From assembly GCF_014698305.1 (NCBI RefSeq), contig NZ_JACJST010000007.1, forward strand, positions 168,705 through 232,704: a stretch of DNA of 64,000 nucleotides, written 5' to 3'. A model generated the notes under the pieces. That model saw nothing but the letters and a program-made list of their open reading frames with translations. It made no database searches and was not told the DNA's origin. Within the stretch, counting starts at the first letter, position 1. Each line of letters opens with the position of its first letter. Of this stretch, positions 34,010 through 41,031 are shown one piece after another. The stretch comes from Anabaena lutea FACHB-196 (GTDB lineage: Bacteria; Cyanobacteriota; Cyanobacteriia; Cyanobacteriales; Nostocaceae). The position numbers and the translations under genes are program-made.

Positions 34010-34654
34010 ATGACAGTTACACAAATCTCTGCCCAAGAACTTTTCCGGGCTGCTTATGAAAACCGCTACACTTGGGACAAAAATTTCCCTGGTTATACCG
34101 CAGATATTACTTATAAGTATGATGGCCAGGTGATCACAGGTCAAGTTCGTATTGATGCTAATCTCAAAGCCGAAGTTTTGGGTGTAGAAGACGAAGCAGC
34201 TAAAAAAGCGATTCACGGTCAAGCTTGGGAAATAGCCGTACACCGTGTCCGTCGCGCCTTTGAAGACACTCACAGCGCCAATACTTTTAGCTACGGTAAC
34301 ACTGACGCAAGTGGTGCAGTAGAGATTTTGATGGGTGGGAAGGCTGAAGGGGACAAATATAAAGTTCGTAATAATGAAGTTTGCCACGTACACCGTTTAA
34401 TTCATGGTACTTTTGTGACAATTGACACTTTTAGCAGTCTTGATACAGGGGCGGGATATTTGTCTCATACCTATGATTCTGTATATCATGACCCCAAAAC
34501 TGGCGAACAAAAGGGCGGTAGAAGTGAATTCACCGATGAATATGAAAAAGTTGGTGAGTATTTCATTTTGAATCGTCGGGAAATTCGCACTGAGATAGAC
34601 GGTAACGTTTCCATTCAGGAATTTATCTTTTCTAAGATCGAGTTGTTAGGCTAG
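34010..34654 (+). CDS. DUF3386 family protein
   Basis: The 214-aa product fits the cyanobacterial DUF3386 family: AQELFRAAYENRYTWDKNFPGYTADITYKYDG at the start and YLSHTYDSVYHDPKTGEQKG in the C-terminal half. No signal peptide or membrane span is visible. The function is unknown; I make no claim beyond the family assignment. A stable hairpin lies beyond the gene, at 34865-34887, but it belongs more naturally to the next (opposite-strand) gene. Confidence 0.85.
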   Translation: MTVTQISAQELFRAAYENRYTWDKNFPGYTADITYKYDGQVITGQVRIDANLKAEVLGVEDEAAKKAIHGQAWEIAVHRVRRAFEDTHSANTFSYGNTDASGAVEILMGGKAEGDKYKVRNNEVCHVHRLIHGTFVTIDTFSSLDTGAGYLSHTYDSVYHDPKTGEQKGGRSEFTDEYEKVGEYFILNRREIRTEIDGNVSIQEFIFSKIELLG

Positions 34655-34864
34655 ATTTCTCAATAATCTGCGATCGCTTTCGATCATGTGAAAGCATAGA
34701 CATATAGCCATTCTTGCAGAGGTTGTGAACATCTTTTAGGTTGGGTTAGATGCTGTAATTAACTTATAAAGCTCACAGATAAATCTAAAACTGCGTCGTA
34801 ACCCAACATCCACTTGAAAATATGTGTTTATAACTCATTTAGAATCGCTATAACAACAAATAAA

Positions 34865-34887
34865 CCTCTTTCCTAATAGGAGAGAGG
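34865..34887 (-). terminator. Rho-independent terminator of the PvuII-like methyltransferase gene
   Basis: CCTCTTTCCT and AGGAGAGAGG form a 10-bp stem (one G-T pair) with an AAT loop, followed on the minus strand by TTTATTTGTTGTT. It is 19 nt after the stop codon at 34907. It could also terminate transcripts from the plus-strand gene ending at 34654. Confidence 0.65.
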
Positions 34888-34906
34888 CTTTAATGTTAAA
34901 ATGCAA

Positions 34907-35884
34907 TCAATATCTAATCTTAATATTTTCATTTTCTGGCATTAAGAGAAGCTTCTGAAATATCCTTGCAGCCTCTTCTACACCTTGATTAACATCCATA
35001 AATCTAAACGCAGAAGCAGCTAAATAAGCAGGATTCTGTTCAAAAGCCAGCCAATTTCGCTCGACAGCTTCCGCAGCCGCACCAGTAGTATTAGAACCTG
35101 CAAATATATCAAGAACTAGATCTCCTGGTTCCGTGAGAAAATCAATAAAAAATGCAGGTAATTTTTGTGGAAATCGTGCAGGATGTGTCGCAATTCCCCC
35201 AGCTTTGCAAAGTTGCATATATCGAGAATTGCTTTCTGTATTAGGAATTTGTAATAAATTAGAAGGAATTGCACCACCATTATCATTCGCAAAAGCAGAA
35301 CTAATATCATGTCCAGAAGGACGTGCTTTAGGTTGATAATATTTTTCAGGATTAGCTTGCAGCTTTTTCATACGTTCAGAATAAGGAACAAGAACCTTAC
35401 TCACATTAGCTTTAGGAAAATCAGTTTTAGATAACCACCAAATAGTATTTACAGAATCCTTAGCACGAATTTTACGTTTATTTACCCATTCAATTGGAGA
35501 AGGTAATTTAGAAGGATTGTACCAAAAAAACTCCTCCGCTAAACGAAAATCAAGTTCATCACATAACTTAATTAAAATGCGATAATTATAAAGTGAGCGC
35601 ACAGGACGTTTACTTTTATAGGCTCCCCCCAAATCAATTACAAAACTTCCTTCAGGTTTCAGCACCCGATACACCTTTTTGCAGAAACCAAACAACCAAT
35701 CTACATAATCTTTTTGTTCAACATTCCCATAATCTTTTTCCCGTTGTAATGCAAAAGGGGGAGAAGTAATCACCAAATCAATTGAGTCACTTTCCACATT
35801 ATCTAGTAATTCCAAAGCATCTCCAACATAAGCAGATCCATAATTTGTAGTATATAAAGGTGTTCCCAACAAAGTAGATAACAT
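34907..35884 (-). CDS. Orphan DNA cytosine-N4 methyltransferase, PvuII-like
   Basis: A 325-aa beta-class methyltransferase: catalytic SPPF (41-44, in DLVITSPPFALQREKDYGN) precedes the SAM motif FAGSNTTG (residues about 270). The order and the block LDFRLAEEFFWYNPSKLPSPIEWVNKRKIRAKD closely match M.PvuII from my memory of that sequence (N4mC in CAGCTG). No PvuII-type endonuclease or C-protein gene is adjacent, so it is an orphan or a lone survivor of a system. The recognition site is inferred from similarity only. The start is the ATG at 35884, and a terminator hairpin lies just past the stop. Confidence 0.88.
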   Translation of the reverse strand: MLSTLLGTPLYTTNYGSAYVGDALELLDNVESDSIDLVITSPPFALQREKDYGNVEQKDYVDWLFGFCKKVYRVLKPEGSFVIDLGGAYKSKRPVRSLYNYRILIKLCDELDFRLAEEFFWYNPSKLPSPIEWVNKRKIRAKDSVNTIWWLSKTDFPKANVSKVLVPYSERMKKLQANPEKYYQPKARPSGHDISSAFANDNGGAIPSNLLQIPNTESNSRYMQLCKAGGIATHPARFPQKLPAFFIDFLTEPGDLVLDIFAGSNTTGAAAEAVERNWLAFEQNPAYLAASAFRFMDVNQGVEEAARIFQKLLLMPENENIKIRY

Positions 35885-35934
35885 TTTAAACCAAAGCTAT
35901 TTTATTCTTTCCAAGTCTACAATAATTTGGATGT

Positions 35935-36088
35935 GTTGTTCTCGTTCCCATATTTCTCATTCCTCGTTCCCATTTCCTCGTTCCCATACTCTGTATGGGA
36001 ATGAATTCTAGAAGGCTCTGCCTTTAGTAGAAGTAGAGTCAGAGCCTCTGTGATAGCATTCCCAGTCTCTGACTGGGAACGAGATACA
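35935..36088 (+). repeat. Inverted-repeat element with CTCGTTCCCA ends
   Basis: CTCGTTCCCA occurs at 35940, 35962 and 35978 and the complement TGGGAACGAG at 36075-36084. Within is a hairpin-like pair ACTCTGTATGGGAAT / ATTCCCAGTCTCTGACTGGG. This is a common small dispersed element of filamentous cyanobacteria, with no coding capacity. Confidence 0.65.
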
Positions 36089-36098
36089 CAGCTTACAA

Positions 36099-36491
36099 TT
36101 AATTAACTAACTTATGAATATTATCCTCCCAATTAGCACCATCAAACGGCACAATCTCAAAATTACCTATTACATTCCCATCTAAACAGCGCACATTTAC
36201 ATCAATACAATCAGGATGACTGCGAGGAATATAAAAAGAATGAATTCCACAAATACCACAAAATTTATGTTGTGCAACTCCAGTATTAAACGTGTAAGTT
36301 TTCAACACATCTTCACCTTGCAACAAAATAAACTTTTCTCGCGTTACAATTAAATGTAAAAATCCCTTCTTACTACAAATAGAACAATTACAATCATCAA
36401 TCTTGTGTTGATCAACTATTACTTTAAAGCGTACCGCACCACAGTGACAACCACCCTCATAAGTAGCAATTTCATTGATATTTTTTGTCAT
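36099..36491 (-). CDS. GFA family (CENP-V/GFA) zinc-binding protein
   Basis: The 130-aa product is a GFA (glutathione-dependent formaldehyde-activating enzyme) family domain with the expected cysteine pairs: GGCHCGAVRF, CNCSICSKKG and FCGICGIH, which bind two zinc ions in known members. True enzyme activity is not assured for family members. It is a single gene between two repeat elements. Confidence 0.92.
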   Translation of the reverse strand: MTKNINEIATYEGGCHCGAVRFKVIVDQHKIDDCNCSICSKKGFLHLIVTREKFILLQGEDVLKTYTFNTGVAQHKFCGICGIHSFYIPRSHPDCIDVNVRCLDGNVIGNFEIVPFDGANWEDNIHKLVN

Positions 36492-36521
36492 CTTAATTAC
36501 CTTATAGCATTTCCTAGTCTA

Positions 36522-36687
36522 ACAGGATGTTTGAAAAGTCTTTAGTGATGTATCAAAGAATTTTAGATCCCCCTAAATCCCCCTTTCCAAGGGGGACTTT
36601 GATTCTAGTTCCCCCCTTAAAAAGGGGGGTTAGGGGGGATCAATAAGTTCCTAAAGTCACAGCCAAAAACTTTTAAAACATCCTCTA
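36522..36687 (+). mobile_element. Small inverted-repeat element of the GAGGATGT-ended family, copy 2
   Basis: The ends ACAGGATGTTTGAAAAGTC and AACTTTTAAAACATCCTCT are inverted repeats. The interior includes GATCCCCCTAAATCCCCC and the complement AGGGGGGATC near its end, as in copy 1 at 23158-23316. Immediately to the right begins the repeat at 36687. No gene is contained. Confidence 0.7.
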
Positions 36688-36755
36688 ATGAAGTAAAAAA
36701 TTATCTGCGTCCATCTGCGTCCATCTGCGTTTAATTATTACTGCTTGTACCTCAT
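36687..36755 (-). repeat. Interspersed repeat, CGCAGATGGACGCAG type (second copy)
   Basis: Reverse complement of the 28208-28278 repeat, with one additional 10-bp GATGGACGCA unit. It abuts the GAGGATGT-ended element. The remainder up to 36828 is AT-rich and precedes the stop of the coiled-coil gene. Confidence 0.6.
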
Positions 36756-36828
36756 GACAATGGGAATTGCTATATTTATATATTCCATATTTAGCCCCCA
36801 ACCCTAGGAGGGAAGGGGGTTAAGTTTT

Positions 36829-37179
36829 TCAGCGTGATTCAAGTTTAGTAACTCGCGTTGTTAATTGATTAACTTGTTGCTTCAATTCAACCACCAAAGT
36901 TGATAATCTATCAAACATTTTATCACGTTCTGATGGTGATAAAGTGCGTCTAGCGCCTGTGGACTGTGATGGAGTCGGTGTGATTTTAGGAGATGAAAAT
37001 TGGCGGTTTTGACTGAGTAATAACTCAATCTGGTTTAACCGCAACTCTAGACGACGCATATCAGACTCCAAATTATTAACCCGGAAATCTACTTGCTGTG
37101 ATGAAGCCGTCTTTGAGAAGAAACTACTACCAATCATCATCACTACAACGACAAAAAATAATAATCTTCTAATCAACAT
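36829..37179 (-). CDS. Small exported coiled-coil protein (hypothetical)
   Basis: I do not recognise a family. Residues 1-27 form a Sec signal peptide (RRLLFFVVVVMMIGSSFFS, cleavage near TASS|Q). The mature part contains two predicted heptad-rich helices (residues about 30-60, DFRVNNLESDMRRLELRLNQIE, and about 82-116, DKMFDRLSTLVVELKQQVNQLT) joined by a Ser/Pro-rich linker. The ATG follows directly on the stop codon of the CIA30/SDR gene (TAA then ATG), so the two are probably translationally coupled. That linkage is the only clue to function. Confidence 0.75.
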   Translation of the reverse strand: MLIRRLLFFVVVVMMIGSSFFSKTASSQQVDFRVNNLESDMRRLELRLNQIELLLSQNRQFSSPKITPTPSQSTGARRTLSPSERDKMFDRLSTLVVELKQQVNQLTTRVTKLESR

Positions 37180-38664
37180 TTATTTATCAGGTTGTAATTT
37201 AGAAAAAAGCTCCTGTAAATCAACAGAATTAGCTGTATTTGCTCCCTCTTTTACTTCAAAGGTGAGATTACGAGCTTTGGTTTTTTGAATTAATTGAATG
37301 CAAAGTTCGGCAATATCCTCGCGGCTGATTTTTCCACGAATATTATCACCTTGCTCAAATATAAACTCCTTACCTCCAGCATCTTCAGTTAAAGCACAAG
37401 GTCGAATAATTGTGTAAGGAATTCCACTTGATCTTAAACTATCTTCACCTTTCAACTTCCATGTTAAAATTCCTCCCAATTGGTCATTTAATCTGACCGC
37501 TGGTGGTTCTTCATCTAAATTAATTCCTGGTCTTCCGGGACGAGTTACCCCAGCAGAACTAATGAGAACAAATTGGGGTAAGCTTTCACCACCATAGGCT
37601 TTAATCGATTCTAGTTGCAGTGCAAAACTACCAGGAGTAAACTTAGGATTTAAAGCCCCATCATATTCAAACTTACTTAACATCAATTGAAATGAACAAA
37701 CTTTGCTAGAATCAATTTTTGGAGCATCCTTCACAATTTTGGCTCGAAATACAGGAACTAAATTTGCAAATGGAATAGTAATATCTATCCAAGTATTAGC
37801 TACCGTATCGAAAGAATAGCTGTAACCAACACCATCCCAAGTTGATTCTGTCCGCAAAAAGATTTTATAACGCTGTCCGTCACCTTTGACGCGCAATTTA
37901 ACACCTTCATAACCAGATAAATCAAACGGTGGGGAAAAGTTTTTTGTTCTGACAGAAGCAAATCCCCCAGAGTTAGCAGTGGAAACATTACCACTAAATA
38001 AAGCTGTATTTTCTAATATTTGGAAACTACTTGCACTCACACCACCCATGACAACATCATCCAGCGCACCCCAGATATTTTTTAATTCATCTGTTGGTTG
38101 AGTAAAATTAAATATCAGTTTTTCACCAGCGGTAGGTAGATATTTTTTTGCTGCTTCAACTAAATTTTTCACACCACGATATTCGACATTTTCTGGTGTG
38201 TCACCAACAATCTCTGGTAAGTAAAATTTAACACCTTGGTAGTATTTGGATCTATCTGCTGTATCTCCCTCCACTGGTTGTACCCGCACTGACGTACAAC
38301 AAATTACAGATTCTACATTACCCATAACCAAACTATTCAAAGTTTCAGGTATAGTAATATCCCCATCTACTAAGTCAACATCGTTACCTAGAACTAGTCT
38401 TGCTTTTTCAATATCTCGGACTAGACAGCGGAATTTGTATCCCTGTTCCCGCAATCGTCTGACTACTCGTTTACCAACACCACCAGTCGCACCCGCTACT
38501 AGAATTACACCCATATTTCTTCCCCCATTTGGTTTATCTTGATTATCTTTGGGACGACCTGGAATTAACTGCTGTACCCAGTTAAGAACAGGAAATACCT
38601 CAAAGTAGGTCAAGGTTTTGATAAACCTGCATAAATCCCATTGAGAACGATTTTGGTCAGTCAC
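37180..38664 (-). CDS. SDR (NmrA-like) protein with inserted CIA30 domain, HCF173-like
   Basis: A 494-aa protein with a Rossmann NAD(P)-binding start (VILVAGATGGVGKRVVRRL, GATGGVG at 58-64). A CIA30 domain follows (residues about 185-335, from LIFNFTQPTDELKNIWGALDDVVMGGVSASSF), then the SDR C-terminal part (FVLISSAGVTRPGRPG, PYTIIRPCALTEDAGG) that completes the fold. This architecture, CIA30 inserted in an atypical SDR, is that of plant HCF173, which is needed for translation of psbA mRNA in chloroplasts. A comparable role in cyanobacterial photosystem II synthesis is inference. The Walker-like glycine pattern is intact, but catalytic Tyr-Lys is not obvious. It is followed directly by the coiled-coil gene. 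Confidence 0.85.
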   Translation of the reverse strand: MTDQNRSQWDLCRFIKTLTYFEVFPVLNWVQQLIPGRPKDNQDKPNGGRNMGVILVAGATGGVGKRVVRRLREQGYKFRCLVRDIEKARLVLGNDVDLVDGDITIPETLNSLVMGNVESVICCTSVRVQPVEGDTADRSKYYQGVKFYLPEIVGDTPENVEYRGVKNLVEAAKKYLPTAGEKLIFNFTQPTDELKNIWGALDDVVMGGVSASSFQILENTALFSGNVSTANSGGFASVRTKNFSPPFDLSGYEGVKLRVKGDGQRYKIFLRTESTWDGVGYSYSFDTVANTWIDITIPFANLVPVFRAKIVKDAPKIDSSKVCSFQLMLSKFEYDGALNPKFTPGSFALQLESIKAYGGESLPQFVLISSAGVTRPGRPGINLDEEPPAVRLNDQLGGILTWKLKGEDSLRSSGIPYTIIRPCALTEDAGGKEFIFEQGDNIRGKISREDIAELCIQLIQKTKARNLTFEVKEGANTANSVDLQELFSKLQPDK

Positions 38665-38726
38665 AATTGCATTATTACCATTTTATTTTATAATAGCTAA
38701 TAAAATCTTACCAAGTAAATAAACAG

Positions 38727-39215
38727 ATGAGTAAAATCGAAAAAGCTCAAGCTGAGTATGAAAAATTTACTGAAAAATTTGAAAGTATCATCATCAGTAC
38801 TGTTAACGATCAGGGAATCCCTAACGCGAGTTATACTCCTTTCGTCATAGATGATGCTAAAAATATCTATATCTACGTTAGTGGTCTTTCTACTCACACC
38901 AAAAATATTTATGCTAATCCTCATGTGAGTATTTTATTTATTGAAGATGAAGTTAATACTAAACAAATATTTGCCCGTCGTCGTTTAACTTTTGATTGCA
39001 CCGCAACTCTGCTAGAGCGAGAAACTGATCAATGGAATCAAATTGTTCAACAATTTCAAGAGCGTTTTGGAGAAATTATTGAAATGTTACGCAGCTTACC
39101 TGATTTTCGGATTTTCCAACTAACTCCAATTGAAGGAAGATTTGTAATCGGCTTTGGATCTGCTTACCATATCAGTGGTGATAATCTTAATCAACTTACG
39201 TTGATAACAGAATAA
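38727..39215 (+). CDS. Pyridoxamine 5'-phosphate oxidase-fold protein (HugZ-like)
   Basis: The 162-aa split-barrel flavin- or heme-binding fold is recognised by the N-terminal KFESIIISTVNDQGIPNASYTPFVID and the middle TKNIYANPHVSILFIEDE. It also has a HugZ-like C-terminal block RIFQLTPIEGRFVIGFGSAYHISGD with a possible heme-coordinating His. HugZ members degrade heme; PPOX members use FMN. Which applies here is not settled. It is divergent from the CIA30/SDR gene and 25 nt upstream of an alpha/beta hydrolase, probably in one transcript. Confidence 0.8.
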   Translation: MSKIEKAQAEYEKFTEKFESIIISTVNDQGIPNASYTPFVIDDAKNIYIYVSGLSTHTKNIYANPHVSILFIEDEVNTKQIFARRRLTFDCTATLLERETDQWNQIVQQFQERFGEIIEMLRSLPDFRIFQLTPIEGRFVIGFGSAYHISGDNLNQLTLITE

Positions 39216-39240
39216 TTCCTAATCATAATTGATAATTTAT

Positions 39241-40125
39241 ATGCTTCAGTTTCAACCTCCTGGTTTTGGACAAAAAGTTATTAATACATCTTTGGGAGCA
39301 ATGGTTTACTATACCCAAACTAGCGCACCTTGGGAGATTGTTGACAGTCAAGAATTACCTCCGCTATTATTTTTACATAACTTTGGTGGTGGTGCATCTG
39401 CTTACGAATGGTCTAAAGTTTACCCTGCATTTGCCTCTGAATATCGCATTTTAGCCCCGGATTTAATTGGTTGGGGAGAATCTGCTCACCCTGTGCGAGA
39501 TTACCAAATTCAAGATTATCTGACTACTATTACTGAGTTTATCACCCAAACTTGTCACGAACCAGTAACTGTAATAGCTTCTTCTTTAACCGCTGCTTTT
39601 ACTATTCGTCTTGCTCTTACTCAACCTGATTTATTCAAAGAACTATTTTTAGTCTGTCCCTCTGGGTTTGATGACTTTGGCCAGGGTGCTGGACGTAGAT
39701 TACCACTTTCGGTGATCAATATGCCTTTTTTGGATAATTTAATTTATGCTTTAGGTGCAGAAAATGAAATTGCAGTCAGAAATTTTTTGCAAAGTTTTCT
39801 TTTTACAAAACCACAAAAACTTACTCAAGAAATAGTAGAAGCTTATTTAAATTCAGCACAACAACCAAATGCAAAATTTGCTGCTTTAGCATTTTTGCGT
39901 GGTGATCTTTATTTTGATTTGAGTTTATATATTCAGCAACTCAAAATTCCTACTGTGATATTTTGGGGTGAAGAAGCACAGTTTACCAATATCACATTGG
40001 GACGGCGTTTGGCAAGTTTAAATAAAAGCGCAATTCGAGATTTTCAAGCGATCGCTCACACAGGAATTTTACCACATCTCGAAACACCAGAAGTTGTAAT
40101 TTGTCTATTACAAAAATATCTTTAG
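39241..40125 (+). CDS. Alpha/beta hydrolase
   Basis: The 294-aa hydrolase has the oxyanion-type HNFGGGASAYEW and the nucleophile-elbow motif ASSLTA (Ser near residue 121) in place of the usual GxSxG. It also has YRILAPDLIGWGESAHP and the His end IAHTGILPHLETPEVV. The in-frame TTG 12 nt upstream is less likely than the ATG at 39241. The substrate is unknown. It follows the PPOX-fold gene by 25 nt. A rho-independent terminator begins about 130 nt downstream (40255). Confidence 0.88.
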   Translation: MLQFQPPGFGQKVINTSLGAMVYYTQTSAPWEIVDSQELPPLLFLHNFGGGASAYEWSKVYPAFASEYRILAPDLIGWGESAHPVRDYQIQDYLTTITEFITQTCHEPVTVIASSLTAAFTIRLALTQPDLFKELFLVCPSGFDDFGQGAGRRLPLSVINMPFLDNLIYALGAENEIAVRNFLQSFLFTKPQKLTQEIVEAYLNSAQQPNAKFAALAFLRGDLYFDLSLYIQQLKIPTVIFWGEEAQFTNITLGRRLASLNKSAIRDFQAIAHTGILPHLETPEVVICLLQKYL

Positions 40126-40516
40126 ATATTATGGGTACAAGTTTCTCCTCTATAAGGTGAGAGTTATGAGTAAAGTTTATGACTTCCCTAAATCCTTTTA
40201 GATTGACAGCAATAAATATTGCCTTACCCCTACTTAATTTGGCATCAAAACGATAATCGCTATAACAGCGATTTTTTTAATTCAATTTTCATATTTATTA
40301 TATTGACATAATTAGGCGTAATTGGAGCGTGTATTTTTCGGAAGTACCATTGACGTAAATATGAAATATATATTTCTAAATCTGGTAATTAAGTTTGCAG
40401 AAATTGAGCATGAATTCAAAGGTTGGTTCTCGATATTCTATTAACAAGCGAGGGGTTGAGCAGCACGCAAAACTAAATCAACTCCAAGCAATAACTCAGA
40501 TCAAGGAGATTCTATC
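40126..40516 (+). other. Leader region upstream of the double-glycine peptide gene
   Basis: Contains the terminator at 40255-40279. Downstream of it are two TTGAC-type hexamers (40299-40304 and 40349-40354), without a well-spaced consensus -10 that I would call. The strong ribosome-binding sequence AAGGAG (40503-40508) sits 8 nt before the ATG at 40517. An open frame of 52 codons at 40410-40568 overlaps the peptide gene in another phase and looks non-coding. Confidence 0.55.
40255..40279 (+). terminator. Rho-independent terminator after the hydrolase gene
   Basis: AATCGCT and AGCGATT form a 7-bp perfect stem around an ATAAC loop, followed by a run of T. It separates the PPOX/hydrolase unit from the peptide export locus, arguing that the latter has its own promoter. 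Confidence 0.8.
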
Positions 40517-40750
40517 ATGTCTAACTTACTATTTACCGAAGTCCCAGTTGAACAACAAGAAATCGTAGCTGGTGGTTTTAGTTTCTTCAAGAAGAAGTTC
40601 GATTTCAATAATGACATCGATGTAAAAGTGAAAGAACTAGAAATCGATAAGATTTTTGGTGGTGTTAATACCCAGGTTAATAGTGGGCTAAATAAAGGTC
40701 AGATTGCTGGAGACGATATCTACAACTACAATTTGTACTTCGGCTGGTAA
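40517..40750 (+). CDS. Double-glycine leader peptide precursor (bacteriocin- or signal-like)
   Basis: The 77-aa precursor has a 20-residue leader with the double-glycine pattern: LLFTEVPVEQQEIVAGG (residues 4-20), where GG at 19-20 is the expected C39 cleavage site. The 57-residue core begins FSFFKKKFDF and contains no Cys, so no disulphides or Cys-based thioether rings are possible. Modification enzymes are absent from the locus. A second GG at 48-49 (KIFGGVN) could be an alternative site. The ATG has a strong AAGGAG Shine-Dalgarno 8 nt upstream. A C39-peptidase exporter and HlyD adaptor follow. It may be an antimicrobial or a communication peptide. Confidence 0.85.
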   Translation: MSNLLFTEVPVEQQEIVAGGFSFFKKKFDFNNDIDVKVKELEIDKIFGGVNTQVNSGLNKGQIAGDDIYNYNLYFGW

Positions 40751-41031
40751 TTTTCTCATAACATATAGCGATCCTAATTCAGTCTTCAAACAAAATGTCG
40801 ATTTAAATAGGATTGCTATAATTGCCTGATTAAAGGTTCTAGAATTGCTCTTTTTCTCTCTTGAAAACAATGAATAAGAGTTTAAATTCTAGAACCTTAC
40901 TTTCAACATTTATATTCCAGAATTTGTATTAATTTGCTAAATTTTTTCCTAAAGCTAAGAGAGGATATTTTTAAATATACTCCAAAACATTGAATCCTAT
41001 TCTATTTCTTATTTTCTAGGGTGATTTGCTG
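40751..41031 (+). promoter_or_regulatory. Spacer with an imperfect repeat pair between peptide and exporter genes
   Basis: The 281-nt spacer has two inverted-repeat systems. TATAGCGATCCTA near 40765 pairs with TAGGATTGCTATA ending near 40820, a dispersed motif type. The second is the strong hairpin at 40833-40898. The rest is AT-rich and may contain the exporter's own promoter. I see no second peptide gene here. Confidence 0.5.
40833..40898 (+). promoter_or_regulatory. Long hairpin between peptide gene and its exporter
   Basis: AAGGTTCTAGAATT (40833-40846) and AATTCTAGAACCTT (40885-40898) form a perfect 14-bp inverted repeat around a 38-nt loop, which itself has a short inner CTCTT/AAGAG stem. 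No poly-T run follows, so it is not a simple terminator. It could stabilise the short peptide mRNA, act as an attenuator or be a small dispersed element. It lies 82 nt after the peptide stop. Confidence 0.7.

Noticed and set aside
40410..40568. Open frame of 52 codons upstream of and overlapping the GG-leader peptide gene
   Set aside because: It overlaps the peptide gene in another phase, lacks a ribosome-binding sequence and has no leader or family pattern.
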